A program made the position numbers and the translations under genes. A model generated the notes under the pieces. The model ran no database searches and was not told the origin of the DNA. It saw only the letters and a program-made list of their open reading frames with translations. DNA of 64,000 nt from DASRJW01 sp964567755. GTDB lineage: Bacteria > Krumholzibacteriota > Krumholzibacteriia > G020349025. Where the stretch lies: positions 62,001 to 126,000 of the forward strand of contig CAZMNW010000008.1 of assembly GCA_964567755.1 (NCBI GenBank), written 5' to 3'. This document shows, one piece after another, positions 8,841 through 16,365 of this stretch (the stretch's first letter is position 1; the number at the start of each line of letters is the position of its first letter).

Positions 8841-11618
8841 TCAGACGCCCTGATCGACGATCTCTACGTAACCGATCAGCTCCGCCGAGTAGCTACCATC
8901 GCCGTTCGCAGCCCCTTTGTGTTTCAGCTCCCGCTGCAGCGTTGGCTCTACCGCGCGGGTAAATAGCTCGATGCGCTGCTCCGGCAAGAATTGCGGTGTC
9001 GTGGCAGGCGCCTGGAGGTAGCGTTCGCACTGACGCTCCACCGCCGGAACACGTGTGCCATCCTGCTTGACGGCAATTGGTTGAACGACGACGCGACGCT
9101 CGCCGTTGCCTGCTGATGCCTCAACCATCCACAGCGACAGCAATACCGGCGTATCCATGTCTCCGGTAACAGCAATACCAATATCCTCAGGCGGCACACT
9201 GCGCCAGCGACCAAGCTCCTCTTGCACTAAGGGATGATCCAAACCCATCAGCTCCAGATCGTCGTGGCTGGTGGCGGCATCCCGGCTAAGGGTAAATCGC
9301 GCACGGCGCACGCCATCGACGGTCACCAGGTCATAGGTTTCGTTGTCGATCTTGATCAGCTTCTGCTGGCGGTCGGCCACCGCAGCGGAAAAGAAACGCA
9401 CCAGTCGGTCCAGACTCGATGACACATCGGCGAATGGCTTGTAGTCATCAAGACTGAAACCCTGAAGGTCCTGGAACAGGTCGAACACCACCTGTCGCGC
9501 CTCACGAGAATTCGAGAGTGCGGCCTCAAGTTCCACCTGCGTGCGCTTCAGCTCGGGGTCCGACAAAGCCTCCTGGTACAGGCGGTCGTAATTGAGCCGC
9601 TCCGATAGCTGGCCAAGAATTTGCGCACGCAAGTCCTCTGCGATGTTGCCTTGGTCGTCGACTTTACCGACCGTCCTGGCGATCTCCGTGAGCTTCTCAT
9701 CGAGCAGCAGGAAGATGCGTCCCTCGATGGTGTCCGACAGCACCAGGTTGTAGACCTGTGCCGTATGGTTCTGCCCGTAACGGTGGATGCGTCCAATGCG
9801 CTGCTCCACGTCCATCGGGTTCCACGGCAAATCGAAGTTGAACAGGATGCGCGCGAACTGCAGGTTGATGCCTTCGCGCCCGGCTGCGGTACAGACCAGC
9901 ACGCGTGGGCCATCTTTCTGACGGAACCGGCGCTCTGCTGCCACCTTGGCGCCGTGATCTCCACCGCGCAGCACCGCCACACCCTGACCGGGGAAGGTCT
10001 GGTCAATCTCACGGGCGATCAGGTCCACCGTACCGAGGTAGGTGGCGAACACCACAATCTTCTCGTTCGGGTTCTGCCGCCACAAGATACCGAGGCCATC
10101 GAGCAGCTTCTGCGCCTTGGTTTCACGCTGCTGAGGGAAAACCTTGAGCAGATCGCCGATACGCAGCCGTTCTTCAGGCAGGTGCAGCTCCACGACAGCC
10201 GATGCGGCTTCTTCAGCGTGGGCGGCCCCGTATTCGCTACCGTAGGGGTCAGAGGCCAGCTCCAGCGCTTCCTCATCCAGCTTTTTAACGAGCCGGTATT
10301 TGAGATCGGCGAGCACACGATCCACTTCGCTGCGACCGATGCTGTCGCGCGCCACACCGAATTCCTCGTGTATCAGTTCGCGAGCCTCGTCCATAAGGCG
10401 TTCTCGGCCCTCGATGTCGAGGTCTTTGTCCCGCAGGAATGCCTCGTGCAGCGTCAGCATCAGCAGACGGCGCTTGAGGGTGCGCCGTACAGCGGCAAAG
10501 CTTGAGGCCGCGATCTTCTGGAAGATCGCCATCAGGAAGCCAAGCGCCTGACCTTTGCCTCCCTGGCGACGTGCCAGATTGAAGCCATCTTCCAGGTACT
10601 CGCGCAGCTTCTCGTAAAACCGGCGCTCCTCCTCGTTCATGAGGAATGATTCGGTATGCACCCAGCGGCGCGCAAACAGCGGCGATCCATCCGGCTGGCA
10701 GGCATCCGCCTTGGTGCGCCGGTACATCACCGTGTTGAGCCTATGACGGTGCTCCAACATCTCTTCCGGGCTGCCAAACAGCGTCGGATTCAGCAGCTGT
10801 GCCAGCATCCAGAATTGGAAGTGGTTGCCCTGATGCGGCGTGGCCGATAGCAGCAGCAGGTCGCGCGAATGGTCCTTCAGCGCCTCGGCCAGTTTGTAGT
10901 TCTCGGTCTTCCTGACCTTGCCGCCGGTACGGTAGGCGGTCAGGTGGTGGGCTTCGTCGAACACCACGAGATCCCAACGCGGTGCATGCAGCAGACGCTT
11001 GATACGCGCCGGGCGCTTCAGCGTGTCGATGCTGGCAATCAGCCGGTCGTGCTTCGCGAAGGCGTTGGTCTTGCGGTCGGTGATGTCGCCTTCGGAGCCG
11101 AACACCTCGAAATCGAGATTGAAGACCTCGTTGAGCTCGCGGTGCCAGTTGTTCACGAGGCCGGCCGGCACCACCATCAGCGCTCGCTTGAGTTCGCCAC
11201 GGCTGGCCAACTCCCGCAGGATGAGCGCGGTTTCAATGGTCTTGCCCAGCCCCACCTCGTCAGCGATCAGGTAGCGCCGTGGCGACGCGGTGGCGATGCG
11301 GTGCGTCAGCACCACCTGATGCGGAAGCAGGTCGATCTTGGCGGAGGTCAGCGCCGATGCGCTCTCCATCACCGGCAGCGCATGGGCCTCATACGACAGC
11401 CACGCTTTGCGCGCCCGATCCGTACCACCGTCCACCGCGCGCAGGATACGCTCCGTGCGCGACAGCTCACGGCGGATCGAACCGACAGGCACACGGCGCT
11501 CGCCAACGCCGAAGAATGCACGCAGATAGCCGTCGCGCGCCGCGTCGAGAACAACTCCCTGGCCGTACTCGTGATGGGTGATCCGCTCGCCGGGGGAGAA
11601 AACTTCGTCATCCACCAT
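8841..11618 (-). CDS. SNF2-family helicase of a BREX-like operon
   Basis: 925 residues from the ATG that overlaps the previous stop (ATGA); a GTG 33 bases further upstream is in frame but would sit inside the previous gene. Superfamily 2 motifs are complete: ADEVGLGKT (about 119-127), DEAH (221-224), LLSATPHQ, and in the second RecA domain VLVCTAAGREGINLQ and QRIGRIHRYGQ. The N terminus (residues 1-50) has a small beta-barrel-like segment. This layout matches the SNF2 helicases (BrxHII, DrmD and relatives) that accompany methylases in BREX and DISARM. It should translocate on duplex DNA during phage recognition or remodelling; that role is inferred from context. Confidence 0.88.
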   Translation of the reverse strand: MVDDEVFSPGERITHHEYGQGVVLDAARDGYLRAFFGVGERRVPVGSIRRELSRTERILRAVDGGTDRARKAWLSYEAHALPVMESASALTSAKIDLLPHQVVLTHRIATASPRRYLIADEVGLGKTIETALILRELASRGELKRALMVVPAGLVNNWHRELNEVFNLDFEVFGSEGDITDRKTNAFAKHDRLIASIDTLKRPARIKRLLHAPRWDLVVFDEAHHLTAYRTGGKVRKTENYKLAEALKDHSRDLLLLSATPHQGNHFQFWMLAQLLNPTLFGSPEEMLEHRHRLNTVMYRRTKADACQPDGSPLFARRWVHTESFLMNEEERRFYEKLREYLEDGFNLARRQGGKGQALGFLMAIFQKIAASSFAAVRRTLKRRLLMLTLHEAFLRDKDLDIEGRERLMDEARELIHEEFGVARDSIGRSEVDRVLADLKYRLVKKLDEEALELASDPYGSEYGAAHAEEAASAVVELHLPEERLRIGDLLKVFPQQRETKAQKLLDGLGILWRQNPNEKIVVFATYLGTVDLIAREIDQTFPGQGVAVLRGGDHGAKVAAERRFRQKDGPRVLVCTAAGREGINLQFARILFNFDLPWNPMDVEQRIGRIHRYGQNHTAQVYNLVLSDTIEGRIFLLLDEKLTEIARTVGKVDDQGNIAEDLRAQILGQLSERLNYDRLYQEALSDPELKRTQVELEAALSNSREARQVVFDLFQDLQGFSLDDYKPFADVSSSLDRLVRFFSAAVADRQQKLIKIDNETYDLVTVDGVRRARFTLSRDAATSHDDLELMGLDHPLVQEELGRWRSVPPEDIGIAVTGDMDTPVLLSLWMVEASAGNGERRVVVQPIAVKQDGTRVPAVERQCERYLQAPATTPQFLPEQRIELFTRAVEPTLQRELKHKGAANGDGSYSAELIGYVEIVDQGV

Positions 11619-12139
11619 CAGGACAGCCTCGGGTGGTGCAGGCCGATCCACCCCGGGCCATCCGGGTCGCTATTGGTGCAATCGGGGTCGATGATGCGAC
11701 CGACGTCGGCCTCAGCGCCCGCCCACAGAATGCGCCCAAGGTCGAGGTGCTGATTGCTGTAAGGGGCCGAGCACACCCACGAATAGGCTTCGGTGGCGCG
11801 GTTCATCTTCACCCGGTTCTTGCCGGTGGGCAGCCAGAACACCAGGGCGGCCTCCAGGCTGTACTCGTCCTGGAAGGCGAGCACCGCCGGCAGCAGGTCG
11901 GACTTCATCCACGCCTCGCCCTCGATCGGGTCCATCAGGTCGACGCACCCCTCCAGTCCCGCCACCACCAGCGTATTACCGTCGTTGCAGGGCAGATCGT
12001 CGGGCCATTGACCGACCATCGCGAAAAACTCGCGGATCGAGACCACCTGCTGTGGTTGCGCCAGCACCGACAGGGTCTCACCACCCCAAAGCAGGCTCAC
12101 CCCACGACGCTTCCAGACATCTCCCTGCAGAATCTTCAT
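11618..12139 (-). CDS. Unrecognised 173-residue protein of the defence operon
   Basis: 173 residues, acidic, no membrane segment, no cysteine cluster, no nuclease motif I can name. It starts 2 bases after the methyltransferase stop and ends overlapping the helicase start by 4 bases, so it is translated as part of the operon and probably works with both. Visible features: two Trp-containing beta-like segments near the start, an ALVFWLPTGKNR segment near residue 98, and a DPDC near the end. It does not look like BrxA, BrxB or BrxF. Function unknown; an adaptor or inhibitor of the helicase or methylase is one possibility. Confidence 0.75.
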   Translation of the reverse strand: MKILQGDVWKRRGVSLLWGGETLSVLAQPQQVVSIREFFAMVGQWPDDLPCNDGNTLVVAGLEGCVDLMDPIEGEAWMKSDLLPAVLAFQDEYSLEAALVFWLPTGKNRVKMNRATEAYSWVCSAPYSNQHLDLGRILWAGAEADVGRIIDPDCTNSDPDGPGWIGLHHPRLS

Positions 12140-12141
12140 GG

Positions 12142-15100
12142 CTACGCCTCGTCGAAGAACAGTGCCATCTGCTGCACCTGCTGCTGATGCGAGGCGGCCC
12201 AGTTGTTGTAGATGGAAAGCGCGCGGGATGCCGCATTACGCGTCTGCTGCGTCGCGCCGCGCCTGCCCAGCCATTCCAACAGCGCTTTCAGCGCTGCGTG
12301 CGGTTTGAAGTTGTCGTTCTTCAATGTGTCCGCCGCATTGATGCCGCTGCCGTCGAAGCAGGCGCCAATCAACACCAGTGCCTGATCTAGGTCGGATGTG
12401 AGCTTGCGCTTGTGCTTGCCCTGCCAATCGCGGGCGAAGTCGAGCGGATCAACCAGCGTGAACACCTTGTTCTTTTCCGAGCACCAGCCGCGTTGCACAA
12501 ATTCATCCGGTGTGGTGATCGAGCCGCGAAGAAACTTCTGCAGCTGGTCACGGGCGATTTCCGTCTTGCTGTCGAAGGTGCGCAGGAATTGTCGCGACAT
12601 CGGCTCGGCATTGACCGGAGGCACTTCCTTACCCTTGTCGGCGTCCTCGTCGATCAGCTGGTTGATACCGACCAGCGCATCCTTGACCGAGATAGCGCGC
12701 CCCTCATCCACGTAGACCTTACCGTAGTGGCGGGAGAAGTATTCCAGCGCCTTACCACGGCGGATCACCTGGATGTCTGCTGCAGGCAGACCTTCCTTGG
12801 CGTGGTTCTCCAGCATGGCCTGCAGTTGCCGCACATCTGCCATGACCTCACGGCGCATCCGGCCCCAGCTCACTGGCTTGGGCTCTTCGGTGCGCTTGCG
12901 GCAGACGTGGATGATGTCGTACTCGATGGTCTTGGAGCCGAACTCGCCTTCACCCTTTGTTTCGTCAGAGCGGATCGGATAGGTCGCTTCGAGGTAGTAC
13001 CCGGCGTCGAACAGCGATTCCAGCACCGCTACCCAAGGCTCGTCCTCGCTGTGGTGGAAAGTGAAGGCCAGGATGCCGCCGGGTTTTAAGAGGCGATGCG
13101 CCTCGCGCCAGCACTGGGTCAGAAGACGCTGGTAGAAACCGTCCGCGTCTTCTGGCTCACGGGCGCGGTTAGCTACAGCCTCCAACGACTTCGGCGTGTA
13201 CTCCGCACTGAATATCTCCGGGTACTTCCCCTTGAGCGCCAGGCGCAGCCAGACGTAGAAAAAGTCCGCTAGTTCCGAGTAGTGCAGCAGACCTCCAAAC
13301 GGGGGGTCCGTTATGACCAGATCGAGGCTTGCGCTTCCTAGCTGGGCCAGATCGGTGGAGGAGCCGCAATACGCTTCAGCACCGAGCAGGGGATCGCCGG
13401 GATACACCTTTTCGCTCTTTCCAGATACCGCACCTGCAATGCTAGGCGCGTGCCGAGTTAGATACTCTGCACTCACTGCTTCCCACGGGTTTCCCGCCCA
13501 TTCCCCGCCCTTGAATAAAACTTCAAATGTAGACGACCACGGGCCATAACCCATAGGAGGAAACACGCCTACTTCAACAACATTGTTCTTGGGGTGGAAG
13601 TTGCTGTTCGACATAGCTGGAGCCAACTTGTCGAGCTTCATGTGCCAGAACGCGAGCGAATTTTGATTGCGAAGAAAGTTCTGGAAAGCACCAAGCACAT
13701 ACTCTCGCACCTTCCAGTCGTAGTTCCCGACGTTGACGATAGCCTTGAGTAATTGCGCGTGAACCAGCAACTGGCGGGGACTGAACATCGTCCACCAATG
13801 CGTGAAGCCGTGGTTTGGTACGCCGCCTTGAAGATGATGCGTCATGAAGCCGTAGGGAAGTTCAGAGCGCGGCCAGTAGTCCTTCAGGTCGGCGTCCTTG
13901 CGCGCTTCCCATTCCGTGAGCGCCGTGTCGTATTGCCGAGCATGTGGCAGGTCATAGGCCGCAAAAAAGCGCCCGCTGTAGGGCTTTCCGGCCGCATCGC
14001 GCTTCGGCGCGTAGCCCTGAACCGCATACGCCGCCATCGGCCCGGTTTTGCCCGTGGCCTTGATGGTCGTCAACACATCCTGCACCGTGCCGCAGGCTGA
14101 GCAGGCGTAGTTCGACTTCTTCGGTACCGTGCCCTTTTCAGGCGCGAAGGTGATGTTCGTTTCCGGGCAGGTCACTTGGTCCGGCAACGACCCGCGCACC
14201 TCCAGCAAGCGAATTTTCGAGGCGCGTGCCTGATCCCAACGTGTGGTTGCAGCCACATCGTCCTGCGCCGAGCCACCGTAGGCCTGCCCATTCGCGTCCT
14301 GCTTTGGAGCACCAGCCAGCCATTGCGGATGCACCAGAAGGCTCAATTCCACCTTCTTGTTTTTGCCCTTGCCGAGATTGACCATGGCGGTGTGGCCGCA
14401 ATGTGGGCAGACCACGCCTTTCTTGCGATCGAGCTCGGAGAACGGGTATTCATCCGGCGCGACATACAGAGGCACATCGGAAGCCATGCGCGCGGCGTCT
14501 TCCTCGACGTGAAAATCATCACCGCATTTGCTGCAAGTGTGCTCCCAGTGCTTCACGCTGATGGTCTTCACCGCCATCACCGGACTGGTCATGATTGGCG
14601 TGCGATGCCCGCAACCCGTCACCTGACAAGGGCCGTGCTTGGCCCAGAAGGTGTAGATGATTTCCGGACCTTCGTAGCGGTAGTCCTTGCGTTCGTCACG
14701 CGGGATCGTCAGCGGATCGAAATCGGCAGGCATCACCTTCTTGGTCGGCAGGTGCGTCCAGGTGCCTTTCTCGCCGTTCGGGCCGTCGCAGTAGTAGTAC
14801 GGCATGATCTGCGGCTTGACCTCGGCCTCGATGTCGGCGAGCAGGCGCTTCACCTCCTCCAGATCGACATTGGCCAGCTCCTGCTTGACCACAAACCATG
14901 CGACCGGGTTGAGGTCGTTGCCGACCATCTGCATTCCGAGACGTGAGCCTTCCACCAGCGTGGTGCCGCCGCCCATGAAGATGTCGGCCACCTTCAAATG
15001 CTTGAACGCACCTTTCTTCTGGTGGTTGGCGTAGTAGTTGTCCCACACCAGCTTGGCGGCATGTGATTTGTCCTCGGGCGCTTTGGTGGCCGCTGCGATC

Positions 15101-15342
15101 AACATCGAGCGGAACACGCTGGAGCGACGGCGTGCCCACCACTTCGACATCTGATAGATCGGCTTGCCCGCGTTGCCTTCGATGATCGCCACCTGATTGA
15201 CCGGCAGGATCGGGAAATCGACCTCCAGGCAGGTCTTGGGGCGGTTCGGGTCGTTGAAGTCGACGGTTTCCATTGCGACCGTCTTGCCGGCGCCTACGGC
15301 TTTAGCAACTTCTTGTGCGAGCAGTTCTTTTCTTGTTGCCAT
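12142..15342 (-). CDS. DUF1156 DNA methyltransferase (PglXI-like)
   Basis: 1066 residues. Begins with the DUF1156 signature (EVDFPI near 40-45, then KWWARRRSSVFR at 67-78). Methyltransferase motif I is FMGGGTTLVEG (122-132) with GNDLNP (141-146), and the catalytic motif IV is TDPPFGG (678-684), the amino-methyltransferase D/N-PP-Y/F type. The 550-residue insertion between them carries several Cys pairs (about 239/244, 270/273, 312/315, 414/417), probable zinc ribbons. Members of this family act as the modification subunit in type 3 BREX and in DUF499-linked islands. DPPF rather than DPPY is common in this family. Located 12 bases after the PglZ gene. Confidence 0.88.
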   Translation of the reverse strand: MATRKELLAQEVAKAVGAGKTVAMETVDFNDPNRPKTCLEVDFPILPVNQVAIIEGNAGKPIYQMSKWWARRRSSVFRSMLIAAATKAPEDKSHAAKLVWDNYYANHQKKGAFKHLKVADIFMGGGTTLVEGSRLGMQMVGNDLNPVAWFVVKQELANVDLEEVKRLLADIEAEVKPQIMPYYYCDGPNGEKGTWTHLPTKKVMPADFDPLTIPRDERKDYRYEGPEIIYTFWAKHGPCQVTGCGHRTPIMTSPVMAVKTISVKHWEHTCSKCGDDFHVEEDAARMASDVPLYVAPDEYPFSELDRKKGVVCPHCGHTAMVNLGKGKNKKVELSLLVHPQWLAGAPKQDANGQAYGGSAQDDVAATTRWDQARASKIRLLEVRGSLPDQVTCPETNITFAPEKGTVPKKSNYACSACGTVQDVLTTIKATGKTGPMAAYAVQGYAPKRDAAGKPYSGRFFAAYDLPHARQYDTALTEWEARKDADLKDYWPRSELPYGFMTHHLQGGVPNHGFTHWWTMFSPRQLLVHAQLLKAIVNVGNYDWKVREYVLGAFQNFLRNQNSLAFWHMKLDKLAPAMSNSNFHPKNNVVEVGVFPPMGYGPWSSTFEVLFKGGEWAGNPWEAVSAEYLTRHAPSIAGAVSGKSEKVYPGDPLLGAEAYCGSSTDLAQLGSASLDLVITDPPFGGLLHYSELADFFYVWLRLALKGKYPEIFSAEYTPKSLEAVANRAREPEDADGFYQRLLTQCWREAHRLLKPGGILAFTFHHSEDEPWVAVLESLFDAGYYLEATYPIRSDETKGEGEFGSKTIEYDIIHVCRKRTEEPKPVSWGRMRREVMADVRQLQAMLENHAKEGLPAADIQVIRRGKALEYFSRHYGKVYVDEGRAISVKDALVGINQLIDEDADKGKEVPPVNAEPMSRQFLRTFDSKTEIARDQLQKFLRGSITTPDEFVQRGWCSEKNKVFTLVDPLDFARDWQGKHKRKLTSDLDQALVLIGACFDGSGINAADTLKNDNFKPHAALKALLEWLGRRGATQQTRNAASRALSIYNNWAASHQQQVQQMALFFDEA

Positions 15343-15354
15343 ACCGGGCGATCC

Positions 15355-16365
15355 TTATTTCGTGAGTTCGACGAAGGGCGAAAGCACCTCGAGCAGTGAG
15401 AGTCCGCCATGCGTCAGCGTCGGGTAGCCGCCCTGGCTCTTCCATTTCCACCGACCAAGGGCCAGCAGGTGAGCGCCATGTGGGCTGTTGATCTGAAGCG
15501 CCACGGGCGGCACAAACGGCCCTGTGTCACCGGCTCCTGCAGTGCTGCGTCCGCTGGAGAAGGTCTTCTTTAGGAACTGGCCTACTTCGCCATCCGCGTC
15601 GGGAAAGTAGCCGGTGGCGGCGTAGCCATGGTCCGAGGTGATGACCAGCCGACGGCCGGTGGCCATGCGCTCGACGAAGGCCCAGAAGTCGTCACTGCCA
15701 AGTTGATCGGCGACGTCTCGGGTCAGCGTGTCGAGGCCTTGGCCGGCGCCCGATCCATCATGCAGTTTGCTATCGGGCCAGTGGTGCCAAAACACCCAGT
15801 TCTTGGCGCCCGGCGCGCCATTGATCAGCCCCTCGCAGTCCTTCCAGGGCATGTCGACACACTCGGTCTGCGCCGGTTGTAGCCGGTGGGCAAGACCACC
15901 ACCGTTGTTCTGCAACTGACTGCGGCTGCCAAAGCCCAGCGCCCGGGCGAACTCGTTGGTTTCACCGGGCAGTTCGGACGCGTTGGCCGTGACCTCGTGT
16001 AGCGTGAAACCACGCTCCTTGGCGCCTTGGATCAGCCACGGCAGTTCCCGCAGACTGAGACCGTCGAGGATCAGCACAGCCTTGGCGCTGTAGGGTTCGG
16101 TCCACCAGCGCGCAAGGTGATCTGATGTGCGTTCAACGCCGCTGATCTCCGGCTGGCCGAACGCCTGCCACAAATCCCAGCCGCTGGAAGACAGGAAGTG
16201 ATCCAGCGCGCCGATCTCGCGATCGCGCTTGGTTACCTCGCTGGGTGCGTTGCCCGCAGCGAGTGGCTTGGACGCAATCTCGACGGCCTTGTCGATGATG
16301 ACTCGCCAGGCATCAGCGGGAGCCCCCTTGGTCAGGTTATGCAGTACCTCGGCGTCCAGTGCCAT
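15355..16365 (-). CDS. pglZ: Minimal PglZ-domain protein (alkaline-phosphatase fold)
   Basis: 336 residues. Alkaline-phosphatase-superfamily metal motifs: LILDGLS (98-104, nucleophile region), TSDHGY (243-248) and the PglZ-typical tail THGGLSLLEVLSPFVEL (318-334). PglZ proteins are the defining component of BREX and Pgl systems, but those are usually about 700-900 residues; this one is little more than the core domain. The start ATG has GGAGG 6 bases upstream and overlaps the ATPase stop by 4 bases. The symbol is used for the domain; equivalence to BREX PglZ is inferred. Confidence 0.82.
   Translation of the reverse strand: MALDAEVLHNLTKGAPADAWRVIIDKAVEIASKPLAAGNAPSEVTKRDREIGALDHFLSSSGWDLWQAFGQPEISGVERTSDHLARWWTEPYSAKAVLILDGLSLRELPWLIQGAKERGFTLHEVTANASELPGETNEFARALGFGSRSQLQNNGGGLAHRLQPAQTECVDMPWKDCEGLINGAPGAKNWVFWHHWPDSKLHDGSGAGQGLDTLTRDVADQLGSDDFWAFVERMATGRRLVITSDHGYAATGYFPDADGEVGQFLKKTFSSGRSTAGAGDTGPFVPPVALQINSPHGAHLLALGRWKWKSQGGYPTLTHGGLSLLEVLSPFVELTK

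Noticed and set aside
7682..8962. 426-codon plus-strand frame opposite the GmrSD-like nuclease
   Set aside because: The minus strand has clear DUF262 motifs here; the plus frame is featureless.
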